From contig NC_091871.1 of assembly GCF_019399895.1 (NCBI RefSeq), positions 584,501 through 648,500 on the forward strand: DNA of 64,000 nt, given 5' to 3'. Below the pieces are notes generated by a model. That model was given only the letters and a program-made list of their open reading frames with translations, did no database searches and was not told where the DNA came from. The translations under genes were made by a program, and so were the position numbers. Positions 16,964-28,757 of this stretch are shown piece by piece. Each line of letters starts with the position of its first letter. Position 1 is the first letter of the stretch. The DNA is from Cardiocondyla obscurior (taxonomy: Eukaryota; Arthropoda; Insecta; Hymenoptera; Formicidae).

Positions 16964-19900
16964 TCACTGTGTTTGCGGTGCAACTGATTCAGTCGACGTT
17001 TTATCCCATTTAAATTTTTTTGCAATACCTATTTGTATAAATAATGTAGATACATCTATCATAGGCACGTTTTCCGTTTGTCTACCTCTGAGGTATGAAA
17101 CAAGTGCAGCATTGTCACTGAGAACATCATTGATAATGATCCATCCCCGCGTTTTTTCCATGATGATTTTTGCGTGCACAACTTTCTGCTCCGTCCATAC
17201 CTGAGCTCGCAGAGGCAAGATTCCATTTAAAACACATGGTTTTGCCTTCCACCTCATTTTATGGAATTGGCTCTCTAGTCGTAAACATTCATGCGGCATT
17301 CTTTCAGTTGTGCGAGCCCAGTCGCGAAGATTTACAGTAATCGAAGTAGCACCGACGTACTCGATGATCCCTCTTTGCCATTTTGAACCTTCGCGGATGG
17401 CAACGAGAGTTCCTATTATTATTTCATTCGGTGACAGTATCAGTTGAGGTGCTGCAAATCTCATGCGTAAGGCCATTCGTTCCATCATCTCCTTATGAGC
17501 TGCTTCATCGTTGATTAATTTCACCCAAAACATTGTAGGTGATTGTACGCGTACCACGCGTACCTCAATTGGCCAAGTGGACAGTTGTCTTACGTCGATG
17601 TTGGAAATCATCTGAAAAAAGAAATTAAAAAATTAAAAAAGTATAAAATTATAAATTTTTTATGTATTAAATGGTTTTTAAAAAATATTAAAAATATTTA
17701 AGAATATATAAGAATATATAAGTGTTCACGATTGCACGCGAAAAGTTGGATAAATAATTTTAGCAAATTATTTTTAACAATGGACTATATTTTCAAATAT
17801 GTATGTACAGCAGGGATAAACTACGGCGAGTTTGTTATTTGCAAATAACAGTTAAAATCACTGCGGATTAAAACAAGGAAAGCTAAATACGCGATACTGC
17901 GATGCGCTTATGATGAGTGCTAGCGGTAGACTGCCGGGATCGGCCGCGCGATTAGGCTGGAATGATTGGTGCCTTTGTCTTTTGACAAAGAAGAACCTTT
18001 GCACTTAGGTCTTTTCGATGGGATATTCCCGTTACTGGGCGCGATACAGCACGTATTGAAATATAAATTGATAACCGCATGAGTTGTCCCGGATGCGCAG
18101 TGACAATAATCCGGCAGAACAATGCGACACTGAACTGACTCAGAGCTCTAATCTTTTTTTAGAAAAAAAAAAAAAACAATGACTTAATCCTGAACATTCC
18201 GCAGGCCTCGTTAATGCTAACGAAATTACAAGCAAATACATATAATAGATATTGTTTATTTTACATAATTTTGCCGCCCGCCTTGGGGTAATATAATTAT
18301 TGCGCAAACATTATTTAAGTTACGCTTATTTTAATTAAAAAATTACGCAACTAAAAAATAAAAAAACAAATAGCACCCGCCCGCCGTGGCGGTAATTAGT
18401 TACGCATGGATATAAGTAAAACAAAGGCTTATTTATATGGTAAATGCTGAAAGGAAAATAAAATTGCAATTCGCCCGCCGTGGCGGTAATTAATAACTAT
18501 CTGCAATAATTATTAATGACACAAGGAAGATATTTATTAATGTTTGATGGGCGAGATAAGTTCGTAGCAAAGTTGTTGCCAAAATGCGGTGGCAAGCATT
18601 CATTGACTCCTGCCGAAGAATTCCGACGACCGCAGCAGGCCGCAGTAGGTTCACTCTGGGAGATGATGATGTTGACGTTCATTGGTTCCTGCCGAGGAAA
18701 CGGATGATCGGAGCAGGCCGCCACAGATCCGTTGTTAGCACATGACGGTAATGATGTTCATCGGCTCCTGCCGATGACACGGATGGCCGAAGCAGGCCGT
18801 AAGCTGGCCGATGCTGGAGCGCGACGGGAACGACGACCATCAGCTTCCTTCGATGGCATAGGATGATGATAGCAGACCGCAGGCAGGCCGACGCTGGAAA
18901 GCGACGGCGAAGACGTCCATTGGCTTCTGCCGATGATGATGAATGGCCATACCGGCCGCAGGCGGCCGACGCGAAGAACTGAGCAGAGCCTTGACAGGCC
19001 GCAAGCCGGCCGACGCTGGAACCCGACGGCTAAGGTGATCATCGGCTCTTACCGATGACACGAAGATCATCGACTCCTGTCGATGACACGGATGATCATA
19101 GCAGGCTTTAAGCTGTCCGACGCTGGAAAGTGGCGGCAAGGTCGTCCACCGGCTCCTGCCGATGAATTGAAGCGGGTTGCAGCAAACCTTGAGCAGGCCG
19201 ACGTTGGAGTGCGTCGGCGAAGATGTTCATCGGCTCCTGCCAATGACACGGATGGCCGGAGCAGACCGTAAGCAAGCCGACGCTGGGGAGCGACGGCGAA
19301 GATGTTCATCAGCTCCTGCCGATGACACGGATGGCCGTAGCAGGCCGCAAGCAGGCCGACGCTGGGGAGCGACGGCGAAGATGTCCCTCGGCTCCTTCTG
19401 CCGATGACAAAAGTTGGCCGTACTGGCCGCAGGCGGCCGACGCTGGGAAGCGACGGCGAAGTCGTCCACCGGCTCCTTCCGATGAACAATACAGCAAGGG
19501 CCGCAGCTGACGTGAAGATTCCGTCGCTGGCATACGACAGCAAGATGTTCAACGGCTCCGATCGAGGAACAATGCAGAGCAAGATCGCAGCAGACCGAGA
19601 GGATTCTGTCGCTGGCACGCGACGGCGACGATGTTCAACGGCTCCAGCCGAGGAACATGCAAAACAGGGCCGCAGTAGGCCGTGAAGATTCCGTCTCTGG
19701 CACGAGACGGCGACGATGTTTAACAGCTCCAGCCGAGGAACATGCAAGGCAGGGCCGCAGCAGGCCGTGAAGATTCCGTCTCTGGCACGAGACGGCGACG
19801 ATGTTCAACAGCTCCAGCCGAGGAACATGCAAAACAGGGCCGCAGTAGGCCGTGAAGATTCCGTCTCTGGCACGAGACGGCGACGATGTTCAACAGCTCC

Positions 19901-22900
19901 AGCCGAGGAACATGCAAAACAGGGCCGCAGTAGGCCGTGAAGATTCCGTCTCTGGCACGAGACGGCGACGATGTTCAACAGCTCCAGCCGAGGAACATGC
20001 AAGGCAGGGCCGCAGCAGGCCGTGAAGATTCCGTCGCTGGCACGCGACGGCGACGATGTTCAACGGCTCCAGCCGAGGAACATGCAAAGCAGGGTCGCAG
20101 TAGGCCGTGAAGATTCCGTCGCTGGCACGCGACGGCGACGATGTTCAACGGCTCCAGCCGAGGAACATGCAAAGCAGGGCCGCAGTAGGCCGTGAAGATT
20201 CGGTCGCTGGCACGCGACGGCGACGATGTTCAACGGCTCCAGCCGTAGAACATGCAAAGCAGGGTCGCAGCAGGCCGTGAAGATTCCGTCGCTGGCACGC
20301 GACGACAGCAGCAAGAATATATTTAGAGGGTGGTGTTACGTCCTCGGACTCCACATCTCCTTTTTTCCGACACGCGTTCAATAAATTAGATAAAAAGAGT
20401 ACACCGTGACTATTTGGTGACGAGAGAGAACTTCCAGGCTTTCAGAAGAAATAATTTACACTCCAAAATCCTTATCGCCGGATGCTTAAATGAAACTTAG
20501 AACAATCACAGCACAGATACCGACGGAAAATATAAACAAAAAACTCTTTAAAGAATATTAGAAGGAACCTAAAACAATTTGGAATCGATATCAAATATCT
20601 GGCGATAAGTGAAGCACTTGAGACCGCGACTACGAAGCGTAAACAAACGAAGAGGGTGAAAGTTCCGCAGTCATAAGAATATGACACGCGACCAGATCCC
20701 ATAAACAAACGCGACCCGGTGATAACGAAAAGGGGGTCCTTAGGAATTTTTCCCCGACTGTTAATAACAATATTCTGGAAGGTTGGAAGGGAAAGCCATG
20801 CGGGCGGAGTTTCGTACAACCGAGTTTTTCTCTTGAGCCAATAGATATCGGGAACTCCTCACCACTAATTAAAAATCTAAGGACGAAAACTAGAGCTTAA
20901 AAAAATCAGAGAAGGGATAAGATCGAAGTAACCAATAATTAAGAAAAGGAAAAGTGGAGGGACATGGCCGCCAAATCAGAGCACTGACTCTTTCAAAAAT
21001 GAAAATCCGGCGCTAGCCCACCCCTTTTCCAAGGTTATAAAATCGCGTGTTCCTGCGGGACTCGCTCTCATTCAGTCTCTGAATTTACATATATCATATC
21101 CGAGCTATCGCCTTCGAGTTTGTGACAAGTGACTTCATTGTGTCTACAAGAGAAGTTAATAAATAAGTTGTCGAGGACTCGTCCAAGACCAACCGAAGAC
21201 AACAAGAAGTAAATCTCATCATTTATTCAACCTTTTTACTTCCGCCCCTTTGAAATGGTTCCACTAAGTTTCTAAAATTCATATCTTTGAAAATGAATGA
21301 CGTGAGTATTGCCAGGGTGCCGTTCGCGTTTTCCGAAATAGGCATCTCTCTAGAATCCCTTAGGTTTTCCGCTAACTCGACTCAGTTAATGGATCTCCTC
21401 GTGTCAGAGGTTGCGATATGCCGCCAGTAAATGGTGACTATCAAAACCTTAGTTCGAGTAAGGGTCCATCCTGTCAAAGGTACCGAAAAAATTTTTGAGG
21501 TGATGTAAAGAGGGATCCAGAAGGAGCGATGCGGCGTGTTGCCCTGACATTTTTCCCACTAAAATCATTTCGTTAAATTAAATTCAAATTAACGCCTTTT
21601 AGTGGAATCAAGAAACCTTCGGTCAGTAAAGAAAAGCCGCGCCCGAAGAAATCGGAAGATCCGCGAATTACGAGAATTGGTCAGGAGTTTCTTCGTCCAA
21701 TTCTTATTCGCGGCAGCGCCAAGGGAGGTCACACCAGAACCTCCGAAAGTCAGAACAGAGCGGTCGTGGTCTCCTTTGCCTTCCGTACCTCCCAATTCAC
21801 CGACTAACCAAGAAGACACTGAATCGGAGGAGAATACTCCGGGGCGAACACCATCGCCGTCGCGTCCGAGGTCGACTTCGCCACCTCAACCTGAGCCGGA
21901 GCTGTTCCGCCCCACTACTCCGTCCTATACTCCGGACGTTTCTTTGAACTCCTCCGGACCTTCTCCTGGAGTTGCTCCTAGGGCATGCTCTTCTCCCGTC
22001 CGGTCACCGACTCCTTATCCTGGGGAACCCGAGGAGGTCGACTCTTTTGCCGAAGATGAAACCATATCTTGGCATGAGCCTGACAGCCCGGAACGTTCCC
22101 CTTTCCCCGCCCCGAGCGTAGAGTTCCTGGAGGAGCAAGAGGAACCGAGAGAAGTCGTAGACCCTCTCCTCGAACTCCTCCGGAGCACCTGCACTCCGTG
22201 GACGGATCCCGTCCCGGAAAGGGCCTACACAATAGGCCCCGATTCCTTTGATCCCGAGGAGATCAGGAGGGAAGCCAGGAGGGGACTCCTGATCATAATA
22301 TGTTCATCTATTATCCCGGAGTGGAACATTCCTTCCTCGCTCCGATCAGGTTGATTGACAGGGTATTCCCGAGGTCGACGGCCCGGATAACGGAAATAAT
22401 AGAAATAGACTTAGAATAATGTTCTCCATTCTAAATTATTATTGTTAGTTTTTTATATTTCATTCTTAATTCATTTTCTTTCATCTTTCTTTAAAATGTT
22501 TAAATTATATCTTTTATTAAGTCCTCTTCCTCTTTCTTTTTATATCATAATCTCTCTAAATTCACTTAATCTATTTTTTTATTCTAAAATTGTATTTTAA
22601 TTAAGATTAAAATTACCCATTACATTGCTGAAATTTCTAAAACAGTTATTTCATTTTAACCTAAGTATCCTTGTTGCGAAAAACCACCTCAAGTTCTATC
22701 CCAGGGAACAAGAATTCAATTTCTTTCCCTAAAAAGAACAAATACTACGCGCTAGTTTCTCCACTCAAGCGACTCGAACCCATTCCTAGTGCGTTTACGC
22801 GTGGCCCTCCAAAATACGCGCCACGCAAGGATCGGCTATTACGTCACTCTCCAAGCCCTTTCCTTCTCCTTACCTACTCTCGTGCCTTTTCCTAAGCATC

Positions 22901-25111
22901 CGAGTAACGGTAAATGAACCCAATTAAAATCTCCAACCTTTGACGTAACAGTGGCCTTTTCAAAATCCGCCCTCAAATCCTCCGGAGTTGTTCTCCCACT
23001 TGTTTTCCTGGAGGATCTGGATATTGTTTTTTCACTACCGGCTGGTAGAATAGCTTCGGCCTCGATGTCCGGATGGTTGCTGCATTCCTCGGCCCAGGAA
23101 GTTATGACGGTAGAAGAGGCTGGTGAAGATCGCGGTGTAGATGCTTTAGACCTTTGTCCAAGGCAGGCGTCGTGCACGGAAGTGTGGTGGCGATCTCCAC
23201 ACTCTGAGCAAAATCTAGTTGAGGGGCATGCGGCAATGCAATGCTCTCCAAAGCAATTAATACAAAGTCCAGACCTTTGGACCATCTGCATCCTAGCCTG
23301 AGGCGCCATTTTGGCTAGGGTTCCGCATGCCAAGATATAATGGGCTCCTAAGCAAAGGGAGCACTTGCTCGGCTTTTTCTCGGAAATCTGCGCGAGATTT
23401 CCAGATCGCAATGTTTGTGAGGTGCGCAGCTCTTGGACGCCCGCCGGAGTCCTTGTTGCGGTTGACTTTCCTGAAGTCTGCTGCATTTCCTCGAATTTTC
23501 CTTGCAGAAAATATAGTACATCCTCTAGATTTGGTGGCTTTTGGCAGGTAGCGCGTGCAGATTTGCAGCCTTGGAATAGACTGGGATTCATTTTCGAGAT
23601 GACGGCATAAATGAAAAAATCATTCTTTTCAAAGTCTCAATCGAGACGCTTTAAGAAATCCCGCGTTTCCTTAATTTTTCGTATCAATCCGCGTAACTGT
23701 GCTTCGGATCCGGAACGCACAACCGGAAGATTCATGAAGCTAGATACAGTGCTTCTGACTTGGATCTGCTTATTCGCAAAATAGTCATTTAATTTTGTCC
23801 AGACGCTCTGGAGGTTGCCGCCGATGGCTAGATCATTATCAAATATTTTAAGCGCTTCTCCTGAAAGGCTATCGTCCAGGAGCTCTATTTCCTGTGGCTC
23901 GGACAAGCTCTCGTCCTCTAGGATAGTGGCTCGGAACGTGGTCCGGAAAGCACTCCAGTCTCGGAGTCGCCCCGAAAACTTTACCGTCGCCTTTGGTCGC
24001 GGATGCGCGACGGGACTAGGAGGTGTTGCAACGGCCTCGGCCTTTTTTTGCGCAGCTTCAAGAGCAGTTCTGTGAGCCCAGAGCGTTGATGGATGTATTC
24101 CTCCTCAGTTTGATTGAAGGTATCCATTGTACAGTAGTCTAGTTTTGAGACCTCATCCCAATGCTGGGTTATTAATTCTAAATGGTTCGCTTGGAACCGT
24201 CGCCAGCACTGGTCTAGCAATGAGATCCGCGTCTCGAATACAGTCTCGTTATACTGGCTCTCACCCGCGTGGTGTAGTTTTGCCAGAGCCCGACGAATTC
24301 GATCTTGCAGATCTGACTGGCCGCGAAACAGCATTTCACAAATTGAAGCCATTTTAACTTTGAGTTACAAAAATAATTGCACTGAAGCACTAACTCAACA
24401 CACACGCACAATTCAACTTGATGCGCGACTAAATTTTAACGTACACACGGTACCGCGACTCGCTAGCACGTATTATTTTCGTAAAAGCTAGGATACTGCT
24501 ATCCGGCTCGAAGGACCAAAATGTTCACGATTGCACGCGGAAAGTTGAAAAAATAATTTTAGCAAATTATTTTTAACAATGGACTATATTTTTAAATATG
24601 TATGTACAGCAGGGATAAACTACGGCGAATTTGTTATTTGCAAATAACAGTTAAAATCACTGCGGATTAAAACAAGGAAAGCTAAATACGCGATACTGCG
24701 ATGCGCTTATGATGAGTGCTAGCGGTAGACTGCCGGGATCGGCCGCGCGATTAGGCTGGAATGATTGGTGCCTTTGTCTTTTGACAAAGAAGAACCTTTG
24801 CACTTAGGTCCTTTCGATGGGATATTCCCGTTACTGGGCGCGATACAGCACGTATTGAAATATAAATTGATAACCGCATGAGTTGTCCCGGATGCGCAGT
24901 GACAATAATCCGGCAGGGCAATGCGACACTGAACTGACTCAGAGCTCTAATCTTTTTTTAGAAAAAAAAAAAACAATGACTTAATCCTGAACAATAAGAA
25001 TATACTTACAATTTTTGGTGACAAACAATGACGATCAATTACTGATGAGTGGTTGCAAGAAACTGACTGCTCGACAGTTGAAGGATTCATCTTGATCCAA
25101 ATTGTTTTCAT
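16964..25111 (-). CDS. Tudor-domain protein 1 (two exons, BEL element in intron)
   Basis: Exon 1 is 25111-25010: ATG AAA ACA..., with a second in-frame ATG at 25090, ending ATT|GTAAGT. Exon 2 is 17611-16964, beginning directly after TTTTTTCAG with ATG ATT TCC. Phase 0 join, about 249 aa. Exon 2 carries an extended Tudor domain: SPTMFWVKL, then a spacer helix, then GTLVAIREGSKWQRGII and VTVNLRDW-type core with downstream CLRLESQF. Aromatic positions are present, though Trp replaces the usual Tyr after Asp (DWA). Tudor domains bind methyl-arginine ligands, notably on PIWI proteins in germline granules (family knowledge). A homologous gene was split by the hAT at 32805-53554. The intron is about 7.4 kb, of which about 7.27 kb is a BEL element. 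Minus-strand TATA (TTTATAAATAAGG) is near 25190. Confidence 0.75.
17723..18196 (-). repeat. BEL 3' LTR
   Basis: 474 bp. Differs from the other LTR at a handful of positions and in poly-A length (for example GCGAAAAG/GCGGAAAG near the start), so the insertion is older than the 5120-13860 element. Confidence 0.9.
18276..18492. repeat. Three CGCCCGCCGTGGCGGTAATTA repeats near the BEL 3' end
   Basis: Copies near 18276 (variant CCTTGGGG), 18378 and 18472, spaced about 100 bp. Each contains a short GC hairpin (CCGCC...GGCGG), set in A/T-rich DNA. Confidence 0.7.
18590..20325. repeat. 79/85-bp minisatellite replacing BEL pol
   Basis: Long GC-rich tandem array. In the right part (about 19490-20325) the unit is 85 bp, with core GGCTCCAGCCGAGGAACATGCAAAG...GGCCGTGAAGATTCCGTC, and units are nearly identical. 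In the middle (about 19120-19480) the unit is a diverged 79-bp version. From 18590 to 19120 units are more decayed. Because 85 is not divisible by 3, open frames on both strands step through all frames; these are not treated as genes. The array starts directly after the truncated gag. Confidence 0.9.
20334..22950 (+). mobile_element. Long solo LTR, copy B (2617 bp) inside the BEL gag
   Basis: Ends TGTTACGTCC...TTTGACGTAACA with a 4-bp target duplication GTGG on both sides (20330-20333, 22951-22954). Restoring the site rejoins BEL gag sequence. No internal direct repeats, so it is a solo LTR or a non-autonomous unit. TATA box TATAAAA at 21036-21042, initiator-like TCATTCAGTCTC near 21070, and an ORF downstream. 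Copy D is its closest relative. Confidence 0.85.
21602..22420 (+). pseudogene. LTR-encoded basic/Pro-rich protein, copy B (late frameshift)
   Basis: The frame starts just after TTTTAG with GTG GAA TCA and has no upstream in-frame ATG, so translation would need a spliced leader exon or a non-AUG start. Residues 1-35 are Arg/Lys-rich, then FFVQFLFAAAP, then about 150 Pro/Ser/Glu-rich residues, then a conserved segment (LLELLRSTCTPWTDPVPERA, FDPEEIRREARR). Compared with copy D one base is missing in GGGGACTCC near 22285, which shifts the last 45 codons and ends the frame at 22354. No known family is recognised. Confidence 0.55.
22951..24352 (-). pseudogene. gag: BEL/Pao gag remnant
   Basis: Minus-strand pieces 24352-23981, 23906-23637 and 23591-22951 align end to end as one gag broken by frameshifts and stops. 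The first piece has the helical SLLDQCWRRFQANHLELI type found at the start of BEL Gag (DUF1759-like). The last has CCHC-like knuckles (CSLCLGAHYILAC, CINCFGEHCIAAC, CSECGDRHHTSVH). The frame runs into solo LTR B at 22950. It is not functional. Confidence 0.75.
24502..24518 (-). other. BEL primer-binding site (tRNA-Tyr)
   Basis: The plus strand reads TCCGGCTCGAAGGACCA three bases inside the 5' LTR. This is the 3' end of eukaryotic tRNA-Tyr plus CCA, so the minus strand is its complement, the usual BEL primer site. Confidence 0.85.
24522..24993 (-). repeat. BEL 5' LTR
   Basis: 472 bp, partner of 17723-18196. Its outer end is 11 bp downstream of the splice donor of Tudor gene 1. Confidence 0.9.
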
Positions 25112-25576
25112 GTTTATAGAGATAAAAAATTATAATTCTCGTTCTCACTCACTTTGCTTTCGTAAACATATGCGCACTTGCTTCAACCCTTATTTATAAA
25201 ATAGACTACGCAGAGACCAAAAGCTGTGCGGCTAAACGCAAAGACTCTGCAAAACAGAGGGTACCTGCTATTCGATGGGTGTACATTTCTTTTGTCGGAA
25301 AGAAATAAGTCAACGTTTTTAATTCCGAGAAGTAAAAGTTTGTAAAATAATTTTAGACGAGGGTAACCGAATTTTTTATTTGAAAGAGATAAGCTAACGG
25401 TTTTTTACTAACGGTTTTTAATACCATGAATATTAGTAAATGACTCAATATAATTTGAGAGAGGGTACGAAATGAAATCACATGATTAATTGGTACTAGG
25501 GGGTAGGATATAACGCACTCGTTATACCTCTTTTGTCACAATGCGTGAATCTCATTAGTGATTGAGCGATCGACGA
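25112..25576. promoter_or_regulatory. Candidate divergent promoter (Tudor 1 / small acidic ORF)
   Basis: The minus strand has TTTATAAATAAGG near 25190 about 80 bp before the Tudor ATG. To the right an open frame starts at 25577 on the plus strand. Two copies of TAACGGTTTTT (25395-25420) and AAATAAGTCAACG-like phrases occur between. No other gene seen. Confidence 0.4.
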
Positions 25577-25655
25577 CTATGTACGAAATGAACAACGAAG
25601 AAATCGAAGTTGATGAAGAAATTGAAGTTGATGAAGAAATCGATGAGATTCATCC
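25577..25655 (+). pseudogene. Acidic coding start cut by solo LTR C
   Basis: ATG TAC GAA ATG... encodes 26 residues with two EIEVDEE repeats and is open right up to the LTR end at 25656. The rest of the gene, if any, was not found on the far side of the LTR. It may be a first exon or chance. Confidence 0.3.
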
Positions 25656-28537
25656 TGTTACGTCAGGGGTGGAAAAATAATTTCAAGATTGGTTGTCCTC
25701 TTTTTATGAGCTTAGGTAGAGGCTCGAGAACAGGTAGGGAGGCAAGAAAAATTAGGAGTATTACGTAACAGCCGATCCTTGCGCGACGAGCACAGTTCAG
25801 CGTCACGCGTATTAAGCGCTAGTAATGGATTTAAAAGACCGTAGGTTTGAGTTAGCGCGATTTATGGTTCCTTTGAGGGTGTTACGTCAGGTTTAGGAAT
25901 AATTTTAGTAGAAGGATTACCGCTTCTCAATGATTAGGAAATGGATTGAGAGCAGGTAAAGGGTAGAGAGAGAGAGACGCAACTACCAATTCTTGCGTGA
26001 CGCGTGCGAGACAACGCCACGCGTATTAAGCGCTAGGAATGTATTTGAACGACAAAAGATTTGAGTTAGCGCGATTTTTGTTCTTTTGAGGGAAAGAATT
26101 TTACTTCTTCTTCCCAGGGAAAGAACCGGAGGTGTTTTTCGCAATAAATGGAGCTCAAAGGTGCGTTAAAAAGGAAAATTGCAGAACTCTGTTTTAGCGA
26201 GATTTAATTTAACATTTTTATTTTTCCAATTGATGCTGAATAGAGATGATAGAATATAATTAAATTAATAATAATAGTAAACAAAGAGATTTTAAACTAA
26301 TAAAAATTTTAATTAAATATACTAAGTTAAAAGAAAACATTTTTTTTTATTTAACAAAAGTACGCGGGGAATAACATAAAAATTCTAAAATAATAATGCT
26401 TAATCAAGATCGATTTCTATTATTTCCGAGATCTTTGCTGACGATCTCGGAAATACTCGATCAATCAGCCTGATCGGAGCTAAGAAGGGGTGTTTTACCC
26501 CGGGATAAAATATGAGGACGTTCTGATCAGGAGATGCCCTACTGGCCTCTCTCCTGATCTCCTCAGGATCGAAGGAATCAGGGCCTATTGTAAAGGCCCT
26601 TTCGGGGACGGGATCCGTCCACGGAGAGCAAGTCCTCCGGAGGAGCTCGAGGAGAGGATCTACAATCGCTCTAGGTTCCTCTTGTCCGCCGAGGACTCCA
26701 CACTCGGGGCGGGGAGGAGGAAGGCTCTGGGCCGTCAGACTCTTGCCAAAAGACAGTATCGTCGTCAGCAAACGAGTCGACCTCCTCAAGCTCCCCAGGA
26801 TGAAGTATCGGGGACGGAATAGGAGAGGAGCATGCTCTAGGTGCAGCTCCTGGAGAATGAATCGAAATGTCCGGAGAATAGGAAGGAGTCGTAGGGCGGA
26901 ACTGCTCCGAATCAGGCTCAGGTTCGGTCACGTTGACGCTTGTTCTCGGCGGATTCGGAGAAGGGGAAAGTTCCCTGGGTTTCTCAACGTTCTGGGGAAC
27001 TTCCTCGGGAGCCGGTGAAGTCGGGGGAGCTGGGGGTTGAGGCGACCACGACCTCTCTCCTCTTCTTCGGGAGGGTCGGTTCTTATCTCCCCGGCGCCGC
27101 CGCGAATAAGTATTGCACGAAGAAGCACTGGATTAGGCTCCTCAAATTCCGAATTTGCCGATTTCGGCGAGCCCGGCTTTTCTTAAGGGTTCTTAAATTC
27201 GATGATTCCACTAAAAGGATTTCATTTTAATGAATTAAATTAATAAATGAATTATGGAGAGGAAAATATGCCTGGGAATCACGTCTCACAGCTCCTTTCG
27301 GATCTCTCCGTTGTCACCTTAAGTTTCTCTGGTTCCTCTAGCCGAATCAGGGAGCCTTACTCAAGTCAAGGTTTTGATAGTCACCATTTATTGGCGGCAT
27401 ATCGCAACCCCCGACAAAAGGAAGCCCGCTAGACAGGTCGAGGCACCCGAAAAAACGGGAGGATTCGAGAGAGAGATAGCGAAACAATAAAGCGTGAACG
27501 GCACCCTGACCATTCCCTCAATTTTCATTTTTATATATAAAAGTATATATATGAATTAAATAAAACTATTTTAGTGGAACCGTTTCAAAATTAAAGGAAA
27601 AATGGGGATAAATAAATGATGACACTTATTATTTGATGGCTTCAAATTCTCTCGGATGATTTCTCGAGACGTTTCCTTTATTTCGTCCACACAAGATAAT
27701 CACAAACACTTAAAAATTTTTAGAATAACTGAGCAAACTAAGCAAATAAGATTTTTAGAACAGAATGAGAGCGAGCGTCGTCGAAGCGCTCGGTTTTATA
27801 AGCTCGGAAAAGGGGAGGACCAGCGCCAGATTCTTAGTCTTATCCAAAATTTTAATTCTATTCGTTAGGCTTATTCCTCCACTTTTCCGTCTTTACAATT
27901 ATTGGTCGCCCTTCTCTCAGTTTCCTTAATTTTCTAAGTTTTCGCCCTTAGTTTCTAATTTTTGGTGAGGAGTTCCCGATATCTATTGGTCCAGGAGAAA
28001 ATGTTTATGAGCTCCCCTCTACATGGTTTTAGCCCTTCCAAGCTTCCAGATAACAGATTCGAAAATGTTTAGATAACTTCCTTTTATCGGCAGCGTGCAA
28101 TTGCTCCCTGAATTTTATAGTTTCCGGCCGCGTATCCCATTTTTATTATTACAGGCTTCTTGCCTCCGTTTTCTAATCCCTAAGATCCACGGCGAAATTT
28201 GATTTTACTAAATTGTTTTTCTTCCCGAATTTCCTTTGTGTACCGCCAGACATTTATTGTTAGTTTAAGATATTCCAAATCTTTCCGAGCTATTTTATTG
28301 AATATTTTGACAAATCCTTTCGTTTTGATTTTTATATTCCACATCTGTTGTACAATTGTTTCAGGTTCCTTCTTTTATTTATACATCTGGCGATTCAGGA
28401 TATTCCGTCAGTTAAAACTATTTTTCTGGAAACTTAGAACCCTCTCCTTTGATACCAATACATTCGGTATACTTTTCATTATCTACTTTATCAACCATGT
28501 GTCGGAAAAAGGAGATGTGGAGTTACAGGACGTAACA
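25656..28537 (-). mobile_element. Long solo-LTR-like element, copy C
   Basis: Left end TGTTACGTCAGGGG, right end GAGTTACAGGACGTAACA, same orientation and subfamily as copy A. The flanks do not match (ATCC versus CCCC), so no target duplication is visible. The left end carries a tandem duplication: a unit of about 220 bp starting TGTTACGTCAGG at 25656 is repeated at 25880. Internal TATA (minus strand) near 27792. Confidence 0.75.
26400..27200 (-). pseudogene. LTR-encoded basic/Pro-rich ORF, copy C, frameshifted
   Basis: Three overlapping minus-strand frames (27128-26928, 26931-26671, 26789-26400) together cover the copy D protein, including the conserved C-terminal LLELLRRTCSPWTDPVPERA / IRLIDRVFPRSSAKISEIIE region that ends at the stop near 26400. 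Confidence 0.6.
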
Positions 28538-28640
28538 CCCCCCGACTTAGACAAATGTTGGGGTATGTTACGCAACATTTGCATAGACAAAAATATCTCC
28601 TTTTTTCGACACTTCACAATTTTTAATTTTATTCTGTTGA
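28538..28640. repeat. Fragment of a further related LTR end with a hairpin
   Basis: Directly right of copy C, CAAATGTTG...CAACATTTG forms a hairpin, and TGTTACGCAACATTTGC...ATATCTCCTTTTTTCGACAC (28566 on) resembles the start of copy B in plus orientation. It may be a fossil of another LTR terminus or the damaged flank of copy C. Confidence 0.4.
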
Positions 28641-28661
28641 TTATTACGTAAATGAATCCTT

Positions 28662-28664
<3 letters not shown>

Positions 28665-28755
<91 letters not shown>
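28665..28755. repeat. (TA)n microsatellite
   Basis: About 45 TA units with rare CA/TT interruptions. Confidence 0.95.

Positions 28756-28757
<2 letters not shown>

Larger units (their letters stand above)
17723..24993 (-). mobile_element. BEL/Pao retrotransposon, non-autonomous, in a Tudor-gene intron
   Basis: LTRs at 17723-18196 and 24522-24993 (TGTTCACG...CTGAACA), 5-bp target duplication ATAAG (17718-17722, 24994-24998). Element orientation is minus: primer site and gag are at the right, and the 3' LTR is at the left. Gag is broken and no reverse transcriptase, RNase H or integrase is present; a minisatellite occupies the pol position. A solo LTR (copy B) interrupts it at 20334-22950. Without copy B the element is about 4.65 kb. 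It would need another BEL element to move. Confidence 0.9.

Noticed and set aside
19067..19747. 226-codon minus-strand frame and many 60-90 codon frames in the minisatellite
   Set aside because: The tandem unit is not a multiple of 3 and frames are open in several phases on both strands; no start or domain.
20334..22950. Copies A-D as DNA transposons with TGTTACGTC inverted repeats
   Set aside because: TG...CA ends, 4-bp duplications, TATA/initiator and the matching 3.2-kb LTR beside a purine tract fit solo LTRs better; the inverted repeat is only 9 bp.
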